DNA from: Methanocorpusculum sp.
GTDB taxonomy: Archaea > Halobacteriota > Methanomicrobia > Methanomicrobiales > Methanocorpusculaceae
NCBI GenBank assembly: GCA_029986975.1
Contig: DALTWR010000015.1
Location: 1 to 9,790, forward strand
Length of the DNA stretch: 9,790 nt
Direction of reading: 5' to 3'
Positions 1 through 6,614 of the stretch are shown here, piece by piece. The stretch's first letter is position 1; each line of letters begins with the position of its first letter. The position numbers were made by a program, and so were the translations under genes. The notes below the pieces were generated by a model, which was not told the origin of the DNA, did no database searches, and worked only from the letters and a program-made list of their open reading frames with translations.

Positions 1-177
1 TTTGTAAATTAATCAACAAACGTTAGCAATTATGAAGTCTGTGTTTCGTGATTCTAAACCAAAACTTCCGATTGAGAAACACCTCTTGAACTACTCTAAA
101 AAATTGTTTCAAGTATTCCTCAGAACCCGAAGACTGCAGAATCAACACTCACTTTCATATCGTTCTGCGACCAATGA

Positions 178-1011
178 ATGAAAACAGTCATGACAGAAAC
201 ACTCACACCGGAACATTCTGCTGAAGTACACAGCACCGGCGAACGCTACTGGGAGCTTGATGCTGCACGCGGGGCGGCAATCATTGGTATGATTTTCTTT
301 CATTTTGCAGCAGCACTTGTCATGTTCCATCTTGTTGAAGAAACAGAGCAGTTTCTTGCAGTCTTCAATACGTATGTATTTGGAACGGCTGTGTTTGTTA
401 TTCTTGCAGGTGCTGCCATGGTTCTTCGCCATGAACGCATGCGGGTTAAGGGCAAAACCGACAAAGAGTATTATAAAACCCTGATTATCCGTTCCTTTAT
501 TCTCTTTGGCTTAGGCATGGGTATTACTCTTGTCACCTGGATATTTTCATTGATTGTTTCCGACGGACAGAATTTTATCAAATTCGGATTCCTGCACATG
601 CTGGGTATTGCTATGCTGATAGCAATCCCTCTTTTGCGTTTCCGCAAAATGAATATTTTATTCGGACTGATTCTTATGGCAATAGGAATCTTCTTAATTC
701 CGCAGTTCACATCACCCGAATGGCTGTTCCCGCTTGGAATTCACAGTGAGGACTTTCTGCTGTATACTCCGGACTACTTCCCGCTTTTACCATGGACTGG
801 TGTTCTTCTTCTTGGCGTGGGACTTGGAAACGTCTTTTATCCGAATGGAGTTCGCGGATTCAAACTCAACTATAAACCGAAAAAAGTCCTCCGCTTCTTT
901 GCAAAAACAGGGAACGGACTGGTTACACTTACTATATATCTTCTCCATATGCCGGTAATTATGGGTATTCTTATGCTCTATTGTACAATAACCGGCGTGG
1001 GCGGATTATAA
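178..1011 (+). CDS. DUF1624 / HGSNAT-like polytopic membrane protein
   Basis: Predicted 277-residue integral membrane protein resembling the prokaryotic DUF1624 group (heparan-alpha-glucosaminide N-acetyltransferase catalytic domain type), thought to move acyl groups across the membrane; the substrate here is unknown. Visible marks are an N-terminal RYWELDAARGAAIIGMIFFH segment (about 23-42) with Arg31 and His42, an FGFLHMLG segment (136-143) with His140, a DYFPLLPW motif (199-206), and a late IYLLHMP segment (253-259). About seven hydrophobic stretches alternate with short basic loops. The chosen ATG at 178 has no clear Shine-Dalgarno; an in-frame ATG at 190 is an equally good start and would drop four residues. 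A weak AT-rich stretch at 153-160 could be a TATA box for a leaderless message. dtdA begins 12 nt downstream, so the two are probably co-transcribed, though no functional link is obvious. The family call is fairly secure and the enzymatic activity is inference. Confidence 0.75.
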   Translation: MKTVMTETLTPEHSAEVHSTGERYWELDAARGAAIIGMIFFHFAAALVMFHLVEETEQFLAVFNTYVFGTAVFVILAGAAMVLRHERMRVKGKTDKEYYKTLIIRSFILFGLGMGITLVTWIFSLIVSDGQNFIKFGFLHMLGIAMLIAIPLLRFRKMNILFGLILMAIGIFLIPQFTSPEWLFPLGIHSEDFLLYTPDYFPLLPWTGVLLLGVGLGNVFYPNGVRGFKLNYKPKKVLRFFAKTGNGLVTLTIYLLHMPVIMGILMLYCTITGVGGL

Positions 1012-1013
1012 CC

Positions 1014-1017
1014 GGAG
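1014..1017 (+). promoter_or_regulatory. Ribosome binding site of dtdA
   Basis: GGAG lies 6 nt before the dtdA ATG at 1024, inside the 12-nt gap after the preceding gene. It supports that start and translation from a polycistronic message. Confidence 0.6.
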
Positions 1018-1023
1018 ATTAAT

Positions 1024-2370
1024 ATGATAATTGATATTCTAAACTCAGAACAGGACCCTGCCGGAAAAAACATCCGGGCAGCAATCGATAAGCTCATTGA
1101 AGAAAACGGAAAAGACGCATATCCTTTGTTTGACGGAAACGAAGTGACGTTTCACACATCAGACGAACGCATTATAAACACCGGAAAAGATGCGATAAAT
1201 CCGGATGCAGATTTAGTAATTGTTGTATCCCGTCATTCAAGTGTCAATCCGGTGCCGGTTTTAACCGTTCATCCTGCAGGAAATTTCAATACCGCACAGC
1301 TTGGAGGAAATGACCGGGAGCTGTCGTTCTGCGCTCCTGCATGGATGAAGTCAGTTCTGCAGAATCATACAAAGTTTGTTCCGGACGGATACCGTGTATC
1401 TTATGAAATAACGCATCACGGTCCAACTGATTTTCCGGTTCCATCCTTCTTCGTAGAAGTCGGCAGTACCGAAACCGAATGGAACGATGAGAAGGCATAC
1501 ACTGCTGCGGCAAAAAGTGTACTCTATGCAAAACCAGCGGCTGAAACAATTCCGCTGATTGGATTTGGCGGAACACATTATGCAGTCAGGCAAAGCGTTA
1601 TCGGCAAAGAAACAAAAGGTGCGTTCGGACATATGATGCATTCGCGCGATGTAGGAACTGTCACAAAAGAGATGATTTCCCAGATGGCTGAAAAGTCCGG
1701 AGGCGTTTCTGCCGCGCACATCGATAGAAAAGCGATGACAAAAGATGAGGCAGCACGGATTTACCAGCTGCTTGAAGAGCTTGGCATTCCGGAAATTACA
1801 GAGAGTGATTTAGAACAGCTCAACCACATGTCGTATGAGACGTGGAAGAAATATCTGAAATTCGCCGCAGATACGGATAAAGAGCTGAAAATTCATCCGC
1901 ACGGAATTATCTCAGACGGAACGCCTGCAAAAGCTGAAGTACCTGCAGAGCTGTTCACGCTTGCCTTCGGTAAAGATGACAGCGTACTTATGGAGTGGCT
2001 TGAGAAGAAAGGAGGCATTGTCCACACAAGCGGCAGGAGCGGGAAACTAATGCCAATCTTTTTAACTGATGAAAGAAATTCGGCGAAAATATCAGTTGCA
2101 TTAATAGCCTTAGCAGTTCAATATATTACACGCACACAGGAAACTGTGGTGGAAGGCAATACACTTACGGTTATCCGCAGACAGTTTGACCCCAAACTCG
2201 CGCGCATGTTCGGGGTTCCGTCAGGTCCGCTTTTCGGGAAGCTCGCTTCCGGAAATGCAGTGACTCTTGCAGACGGGAAAGAGATTCTGCCTGAGATGGT
2301 GACCACTGTTGCTGAAACTACCATAGAAATCCCGGGAATGGAGAATTATACTCATGAGATCAATTGTTGA
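1024..2370 (+). CDS. dtdA: D-aminoacyl-tRNA deacylase (DtdA/GEK1 type)
   Basis: Hydrolyses D-amino acids mischarged onto tRNA (D-Tyr, D-Asp and others), recycling the tRNA and keeping D-residues out of protein; cytosolic and metal dependent in characterised relatives. The 448-residue product carries the family hallmarks: [20 protein letters not shown] (69-88), [20 protein letters not shown] (130-149) with paired histidines, [10 protein letters not shown] (180-189) and [10 protein letters not shown] (200-209). The catalytic part ends near residue 290. Beyond it is a long extension whose tail (396-425) reads [12 protein letters not shown], then VTLADG and ILPEMV, very like the C-terminal segment of RNase Z. 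Minimal DtdA proteins are about 270-290 residues; as I recall, longer forms occur in Methanomicrobiales and haloarchaea. The last 17 nt overlap the start of ftsZ, suggesting translational coupling. The function is firm from motifs; the role of the extension is unknown. Confidence 0.92.
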   Translation: MIIDILNSEQDPAGKNIRAAIDKLIEENGKDAYPLFDGNEVTFHTSDERIINTGKDAINPDADLVIVVSRHSSVNPVPVLTVHPAGNFNTAQLGGNDRELSFCAPAWMKSVLQNHTKFVPDGYRVSYEITHHGPTDFPVPSFFVEVGSTETEWNDEKAYTAAAKSVLYAKPAAETIPLIGFGGTHYAVRQSVIGKETKGAFGHMMHSRDVGTVTKEMISQMAEKSGGVSAAHIDRKAMTKDEAARIYQLLEELGIPEITESDLEQLNHMSYETWKKYLKFAADTDKELKIHPHGIISDGTPAKAEVPAELFTLAFGKDDSVLMEWLEKKGGIVHTSGRSGKLMPIFLTDERNSAKISVALIALAVQYITRTQETVVEGNTLTVIRRQFDPKLARMFGVPSGPLFGKLASGNAVTLADGKEILPEMVTTVAETTIEIPGMENYTHEINC

Positions 2371-3700
2371 AGAAGCACTTTCACGCAAGCGGTTTGAAGA
2401 TGTCGCACGCGACGATTCAATTATTTCCGCAATTTACGATGCTGAAGCTGAAGCCGAACTCGGCGCAAAGAAAGAAACTCCGGCAGAAGTTCCGGTACAG
2501 GCATCTGTTCAGGCATCCCGCCCGTGGCCGGAGGTAAGATCATTTACTCCTGCTCAGGCAGCAGTACCAAAACCGGTGCCGGAAAAGGTCGACTACTCCA
2601 GCCAGTTTAACATCACAGCACCGAAGAAAACTCCTGTTACAACTGACGACGATGACGAGTTTGATGAGATTTTAAACTCCTTAAAGACTAAGATTTCTGT
2701 TGTCGGATGCGGCGGAGGAGGATCAAACACCGTTGCCCGTATCTTTGAAGAAGGAATCGAAGGAGCAGAAATCTTCGCCTTAAACACTGATGCACAGCAC
2801 TTATCAATGCTGCGCGGAAGAGTCGGAAAACGTATCTTAATCGGCAGACAGACCACAAAAGGTCTTGGTGCAGGCGCAATCCCGCAGAGAGGAGAAGAGG
2901 CAGCTATCGAAAGCGAAGACCAGATTCGTCAGGCTCTTAGCGGAAGCAACATGGTATTCGTTACTGCTGGTCTCGGCGGAGGTACCGGTACCGGTTCTGC
3001 TCCGGTTGTTGCAAAAGTTGCAAAAGAACTCGGCGCTCTTACTATCGCTGTTGTTACTCTTCCGTTCACGAGCGAAAGCGCAACCCGTATGGAGAATGCT
3101 GAAATCGGTCTTGAACGTCTTCGCGCAGTTGCTGATACTGTTATCGTTATTCCGAATGACAGAATCATCGAGATTGTTCCGCGCCTGCCGCTTGCACAGG
3201 CATTCAAGGTTTCTGATGAAGTCTTAATGCGTGCTGTTAAAGGAATTACTGAGCTGATTACCCTGCCGGGTCTGGTTAACCTCGACTTCGCAGATGTCAG
3301 AACGGTAATGGAACAGGGAGGCATTGCAATGATTGGTGTCGGCGAATCCGACTCCGAGGACAAAGCAAGCGACTCTATCAAGAAAGCTCTCCGCTCTCCG
3401 CTTCTCGATGTTGATATCACCGGTGCTACTGCAGCCCTTATCAACGTCATTGGAGGTCCTGACATGACTATGGTCGAAGCTGAAGGCGTTGTCCAGGAAG
3501 TCTATCACAAGATTGACCCCTCAGCACGTATCATCTGGGGAGTTCAGCTTGACCCTGAGATGCAGGGCAAGATGCGCACGATGATTATCGTAACCGGTGT
3601 TCAGTCTCCGCAGATTTACGGTAAGCAGGAACAGACAAACTCTACTGTACAGACAAGTCAGATTCAGAGATCCAAATTTGAGATTGATTTCCTGAAATAA
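2354..3700 (+). CDS. ftsZ: Cell division GTPase FtsZ (FtsZ1 class)
   Basis: Tubulin-family GTPase that polymerises into the Z-ring at mid-cell. The 448-residue product has a full core starting at about 113: the nucleotide loop [14 protein letters not shown] (114-127), the tubulin signature [12 protein letters not shown] (206-217), NDR (268-270), and the T7 loop [11 protein letters not shown] (309-319) with the catalytic acidic residues Asp311 and Asp314. The tail ends [10 protein letters not shown], in the place of the short peptide that archaeal FtsZ1 uses to bind its membrane anchor SepF. The N-terminus is unusual: a conserved-looking [10 protein letters not shown] start, an acidic stretch, a Pro/Ala/Val-rich linker (about 42-90), and an acidic helix [13 protein letters not shown] before the core. 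The ATG at 2354 overlaps dtdA by 17 nt, and GGAG at 2340-2343 lies 10 nt upstream. secE and spt5 follow directly. The identification is secure. Confidence 0.97.
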   Translation: MRSIVEEALSRKRFEDVARDDSIISAIYDAEAEAELGAKKETPAEVPVQASVQASRPWPEVRSFTPAQAAVPKPVPEKVDYSSQFNITAPKKTPVTTDDDDEFDEILNSLKTKISVVGCGGGGSNTVARIFEEGIEGAEIFALNTDAQHLSMLRGRVGKRILIGRQTTKGLGAGAIPQRGEEAAIESEDQIRQALSGSNMVFVTAGLGGGTGTGSAPVVAKVAKELGALTIAVVTLPFTSESATRMENAEIGLERLRAVADTVIVIPNDRIIEIVPRLPLAQAFKVSDEVLMRAVKGITELITLPGLVNLDFADVRTVMEQGGIAMIGVGESDSEDKASDSIKKALRSPLLDVDITGATAALINVIGGPDMTMVEAEGVVQEVYHKIDPSARIIWGVQLDPEMQGKMRTMIIVTGVQSPQIYGKQEQTNSTVQTSQIQRSKFEIDFLK

Positions 3701-3720
3701 TTTAGGATTGGGTTATTTAC

Positions 3721-3975
3721 ATGACAGAAAATATCAATATGAAAAAGACATCACCTAAAACCGCTCCCGCAAAGAAGGCAGGTTCTGCAAAGCCGAAGGT
3801 GGAGCGTGAAGATATTAAAGAATTCTTCAGAAAATACATTCGTGTATTAAAACTTGCAAGAAGACCAACCAAACAGGAGTTCTGGAAAATCTCTGCAGTT
3901 GCAGCAATCGGTATTGGTATCATCGGACTGATTGGATTTCTGGTCTATCTGCTCTTTACCTATCTCCTCCCGTAA
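3721..3975 (+). CDS. secE: Protein translocase subunit SecE (Sec61 gamma)
   Basis: Small single-span subunit that clamps SecY in the archaeal Sec translocon. The 84-residue product has a Lys/Ala/Pro-rich N-terminal tail (1-27), the family's amphipathic segment with KYIRVLKLARRPTKQEFWK (38-56), and one hydrophobic helix (about 57-83) rich in Ile, Gly and Leu. Archaeal SecE is often about 60 residues, so the basic tail makes this one long. An in-frame ATG at residue 7 (3739) is an alternative start. AGGATTGGG at 3704-3712 is the only Shine-Dalgarno-like sequence before 3721. It sits 20 nt after ftsZ and 2 nt before spt5, an arrangement seen in other euryarchaea, which supports the call. Confidence 0.93.
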   Translation: MTENINMKKTSPKTAPAKKAGSAKPKVEREDIKEFFRKYIRVLKLARRPTKQEFWKISAVAAIGIGIIGLIGFLVYLLFTYLLP

Positions 3976-3977
3976 TC

Positions 3978-4454
3978 ATGACAGATTCAGAATTTGGAAA
4001 CCACTACTACATCGTCAAGACTACATCCAAGCATGAGCGCACTGTAGCAGACAATATCAAAGATGCCATCGAAAACGAGATGACTGATGTTGTTGTGACA
4101 GCTGTTGTTGTGCCGGAAGATATCAAGGGATACGTGTTTGTGGAAAGCCCGGAAGAGCATGCACGTATTGAGGAGTTAGTTGAGACGATTGCTCATGCGA
4201 CTGTTGTGGTAAAAGGCGAGACTTCGATGGAAGAGATTAAGCACTTCCTCGTTCCGAAGCCGGCGGTTGCAGGTATTGATGAGGGAACTATTGTTGAACT
4301 TATCGCAGGTCCGTTCAAGGGTGAGAAGGCTGTGGTCAAGCGCGTAGATCACACCAAAGAAGAGATTACTGTTGAACTCTACGATTCAATTGTTCCAATC
4401 CCGATTACTGTCCGCGGAGACAATGTCCGTGTGATTGATAAAAATCAGGATTAA
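3978..4454 (+). CDS. spt5: Transcription elongation factor Spt5 (NusG homologue)
   Basis: Processivity factor that binds the RNA polymerase clamp, closes the DNA channel, and links transcription to translation. The 158-residue product has an NGN domain (about 9-92), with YYIVKTTSKHERTVADNI at the front and the IKGYVFVE strand (49-56), followed by a KOW domain (about 103-130, with GTIVELIAGPFKGEKAVVKR) and a short tail. Length is normal for archaeal Spt5. The start lies only 2 nt after the secE stop, so the pair is almost certainly co-transcribed. No ribosomal protein gene follows; the operon ends here and a T-tract at 4466-4472 is the likely stop. Confidence 0.95.
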   Translation: MTDSEFGNHYYIVKTTSKHERTVADNIKDAIENEMTDVVVTAVVVPEDIKGYVFVESPEEHARIEELVETIAHATVVVKGETSMEEIKHFLVPKPAVAGIDEGTIVELIAGPFKGEKAVVKRVDHTKEEITVELYDSIVPIPITVRGDNVRVIDKNQD

Positions 4455-4465
4455 ATTCTCCAATC

Positions 4466-4475
4466 TTTTTTTCTT
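4466..4475 (+). terminator. T-tract terminator after spt5
   Basis: Seven consecutive T (4466-4472) and then CTT start 11 nt after the spt5 stop codon. Archaeal RNA polymerase can terminate on such U-tracts without a hairpin, and none precedes this one, so this is the simplest end of the ftsZ-secE-spt5 message. Confidence 0.5.
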
Positions 4476-4549
4476 ATCTGTATATCTTACGGATTTGTAA
4501 CTATTCATCTCCCTTAAATTGAGTGTTGATGATATCACTAATGGTGTGA

Positions 4550-4570
4550 ATTGCTTTTTATCTAAGCAAT
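4550..4570. repeat. Small hairpin ATTGCTT / AAGCAAT
   Basis: A perfect 7-bp inverted repeat (4550-4556 and 4564-4570) with a 7-nt loop, in the non-coding gap. It has no T-tract after it, so it does not look like a terminator. It may be part of a larger fold at 4527-4667. Confidence 0.35.
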
Positions 4571-4600
4571 ATCCTCCGACCAAATCAACCCGCACAAAAC

Positions 4601-4640
4601 AATTTTGGATAGCACCTGAAAAAATCTGCTATCCAAATTT
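4601..4640. repeat. Inverted repeat A (left hairpin of the symmetric element)
   Basis: The arms 4601-4614 and 4627-4640 pair at 13 of 14 positions, with a single T-T mismatch (4603/4638) and a 12-nt loop. Because it is an inverted repeat, transcripts from either strand could form the hairpin. Confidence 0.75.
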
Positions 4641-4699
4641 AAACCTCAATTTGAACACCATTCATCAAAACAACCACATATGTGGATATTTCTAAAAAG

Positions 4700-4783
4700 T
4701 TGGATAGCAGATTTCAAAAATGTCATTTAAAAAAATACAGCATATCACTATATCGAAAAGGGTTTTTGAAAAGTGCTATCCAA
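4700..4783. repeat. Inverted repeat B (central, long-loop) of the symmetric element
   Basis: Arms of 21 nt (4700-4720 and 4763-4783) match at 19 positions, enclosing a 42-nt loop. Each arm begins with the 10-mer and continues to TTTCAAAAA, so the homology is longer than the core motif. It is centred at 4741.5, the symmetry axis of the whole element. Confidence 0.75.
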
Positions 4784-4848
4784 TAAAATCACAAAACCGA
4801 AATATACAGACCAAATCAGAAAACAGACCTCAAATCAAGCGTGAAAAA

Positions 4849-4880
4849 TTGGATGGCAGATTCTTTATTCTGCTATCCAA
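4849..4880. repeat. Inverted repeat C (right hairpin of the symmetric element)
   Basis: Arms TTGGATGGCAGA (4849-4860) and TCTGCTATCCAA (4869-4880) form a 12-bp stem with an 8-nt loop. The one variant base, G4855, would face U4874 as a G-U wobble in a plus-strand RNA, so the stem stays paired; on the minus strand it would be an A-C mismatch. Confidence 0.75.
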
Positions 4881-4899
4881 CCCCATCATTATTCAGACG

Positions 4900-4909
4900 A
4901 AAAAATAAA
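4900..4909 (-). terminator. T-rich tract after argS
   Basis: Read on the minus strand, this is TTTATTTTTT, starting about 24 nt after the argS stop codon. It is a plausible U-tract terminator for the prf1-argS message. Inverted repeat C lies just beyond it. Confidence 0.4.
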
Positions 4910-4932
4910 GAGTTGGCTGTCTGCTGAAAAAT

Positions 4933-6609
4933 TTACATACTCTCCAGTGCTTCAATGCCTAAGACATTGAGCGCCTGAAGAAGAGTGTTTCTGCATGCAT
5001 CAACAAGCGTAAGCCGTGCATCGCGAACCTTTCCTTCTGCCTTCAGCACCGGGTCAAAGCGGTAGAAGGAGTTGAACAAGTCTGCAAGGTCACGGACATA
5101 GACTGCAAGAAGATGCGGACGCAGCTCGTTAACAACTTTTTCAATAACTGCCGGGAAGTGTGCCAGATGCTTTGCAAGGGCAATCTCATACGAGTCAGAA
5201 TACTCATAGTTCTCATTAAATCCGCCATCTGCAGCTGCTTTTTCTAAAATAGAGCAGGCTCTTGCATGAGCGTACTGTACATACGGAGCACTCTGACGCT
5301 CGAAGTCAAGCGCTTCCTTCCAGTCAAAGACCGTTGATTTTTCTGCAGAGACCTTGATAATATCATATCTGACAGCACCCACAGCGACTGCGTTTGCGAT
5401 TTTTCTGCGGGACTCTTCGTCAAGCTCAGGTCTTCGTGCAGTGACTTCATCGAAGGCACGCTTCTTTGTTTCACTGAGAAGTTCATCAGCAGAGATAAAA
5501 ACACCGCCTCTCGTGGACATCGAACCTTCCGGAAGAGAAACGAACTCGAAGTTTACAATCTCCGGCGGACGTTCACCGATTAAAGATAAGGTCGTCTGCA
5601 GCTGTGCGCCGATTAACTTATGGTCAGCACCTAAAATATCGATGCTTCTGTCGCACTGTGCATTCTTCCAGAGATGGAATGCAAGGTCACGTGCTGCATA
5701 AACTGATGTTCCGTTGCTTCTTCTAAGAACATATCTGTTTCCGAATCCCTGTTCGGACAAATCCAGATACATCATCTTGTCCTCATGCTGTGCATTCGGA
5801 AGAGCTTCAACACGGGAGAGCACCTTTTCCATCGAACCGTCATGGAGGAATGTCGTTTCACGGACAAAGCGGTCATGCTTTACATTCATTGAAGCAAGCG
5901 TTTCTTTGATACCTTCCGCACAGGTCTCAACAGATTCGTAGAAGAGTTTGACCGTTTCAGGGTCGCCTGCTTCAATTTTTTCCATCATCACATCGAACTC
6001 AGCTTCAATCTCCGGCTTTTCCTTTGCAATTCTGTTTGCTTCAACATAATGCCGGACAATGAACTCATCGCCTTTTTCGTTTTCGAGGCGTTCATAATGC
6101 AGATTCTTTACTCCCCATGCCACAATAGCAATCTGGCGCCCCATATCATTTAAGTAGTACTGGGCATCAACCGGATATCCTGCTTTTCTGAATGCACGGA
6201 CAAGTGTATCGCCAATTACGGTATTTCTGATGTGTCCCACATGCAGCGGACCATTCGGATTTGCACTGGTGTGTTCGATAATAACACGGTCAGTCTTCTG
6301 CGGAAGAGTACCGTATTCAGGAAGACGCGCCGCACGAACCGTATCTGAAACAAACTTAGTTCCGAAAACAAAGTTGATGTACGGACCTTTGCAGGAAACA
6401 TCAATGCCTTCTTCTGCTGCCTTTGCAGAAATCTTCTCAACAATCTCTTTTGCAAGAAGTGCAGGATTCTTTTTCTCACGCTTTGCAAGAGCGAATGCCG
6501 CAGTTGATGCAAGGTCTGCATGTTCTCCGCCGTCTGCTAATAAGACGTCGTCTAATCCGGTTGCTTCTTTGAGAAGCGAAGTTACGATTTCACAATATTT
6601 CCGATACAT
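4933..6609 (-). CDS. argS: Arginyl-tRNA synthetase
   Basis: Class Ia aminoacyl-tRNA synthetase that charges tRNA-Arg using ATP, in the cytosol. The 558-residue product is of typical archaeal length. An N-terminal tRNA-binding (Add1-like) region spans about 1-85 and includes KGPYINF (74-80). The catalytic Rossmann fold has the HIGH-type motif ANPNGPLHVGH (116-126), YYLNDMGRQ (151-159), and a GADHKLIGAQ segment (328-337). The KMSKS equivalent is GSMSTRGG (362-369), the MSTR form usual for this enzyme. A DALR-type anticodon-binding domain runs from SAPYVQYAHAR (440-450) to the C-terminus and includes NSFYRFDPVL (513-522). The start is 5 nt after the prf1 stop codon, and AGGA (6621-6624, minus strand) lies 11 nt upstream, inside the end of prf1. 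The two genes probably form a translation operon. The identification is secure. Confidence 0.97.
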   Translation of the reverse strand: MYRKYCEIVTSLLKEATGLDDVLLADGGEHADLASTAAFALAKREKKNPALLAKEIVEKISAKAAEEGIDVSCKGPYINFVFGTKFVSDTVRAARLPEYGTLPQKTDRVIIEHTSANPNGPLHVGHIRNTVIGDTLVRAFRKAGYPVDAQYYLNDMGRQIAIVAWGVKNLHYERLENEKGDEFIVRHYVEANRIAKEKPEIEAEFDVMMEKIEAGDPETVKLFYESVETCAEGIKETLASMNVKHDRFVRETTFLHDGSMEKVLSRVEALPNAQHEDKMMYLDLSEQGFGNRYVLRRSNGTSVYAARDLAFHLWKNAQCDRSIDILGADHKLIGAQLQTTLSLIGERPPEIVNFEFVSLPEGSMSTRGGVFISADELLSETKKRAFDEVTARRPELDEESRRKIANAVAVGAVRYDIIKVSAEKSTVFDWKEALDFERQSAPYVQYAHARACSILEKAAADGGFNENYEYSDSYEIALAKHLAHFPAVIEKVVNELRPHLLAVYVRDLADLFNSFYRFDPVLKAEGKVRDARLTLVDACRNTLLQALNVLGIEALESM

Positions 6610-6614
6610 AAATC

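Larger units (their letters stand above)
4601..4880. repeat. Symmetric repeat element with six alternating TTGGATAGCA copies
   Basis: Six copies of a 10-mer TTGGATAGCA alternate strictly in orientation: 4605-4614 (+), 4627-4636 (-), 4700-4709 (+), 4774-4783 (-), 4849-4858 (+, TTGGATGGCA) and 4871-4880 (-). Start-to-start spacings are 22, 73, 74, 75 and 22, so the element is mirror-symmetric about 4742. The left unit (4605-4640) matches the reverse complement of the right unit (4845-4880) at 29 of 36 positions by hand count, so similarity extends beyond the 10-mer. It lies between the 3' ends of convergent spt5 and argS, about 150 nt and 52 nt from their stop codons. No convincing protein is encoded inside. 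It could be a bidirectional transcript-end structure, a decayed MITE-like element, a non-coding RNA, or an array of protein-binding palindromes. No target-site duplication is visible at its edges. Confidence 0.8.

Noticed and set aside
32..181. A 49-codon open frame whose stop overlaps the ATG at 178 (ATGA overlap)
   Set aside because: The overlap is suggestive of coupling, but there is no ribosome binding site, the product is a basic low-complexity peptide with no recognisable family, and such frames arise by chance in AT-rich DNA.
2929..3465. Long minus-strand open frame inside ftsZ (178 codons)
   Set aside because: It lies wholly antisense to the conserved FtsZ core; its Ser/Thr/Val/Pro-rich translation is what the reverse frame of such codons yields.
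4527..4619. Possible C/D box guide RNA (TGATGA at 4527 and CTGA at 4616)
   Set aside because: The distance of about 85 nt exceeds the usual archaeal size near 60, the base before TGATGA is T rather than a purine, and no internal C'/D' boxes are seen.
4605..4880. CRISPR array made of the TTGGATAGCA repeats
   Set aside because: The repeats are only 10 nt, alternate in orientation, and have unequal spacers; no cas genes are near.
4720..4908. A 62-codon open frame in the repeat-rich gap
   Set aside because: It runs through the inverted repeats, is dominated by Lys, Ile, Asn and Gln as expected of translated AT-rich DNA, and has no Shine-Dalgarno.
5354..5701. Plus-strand open frames antisense to argS
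   Set aside because: They are antisense to the conserved ArgRS catalytic region and show no family features or ribosome binding sites.
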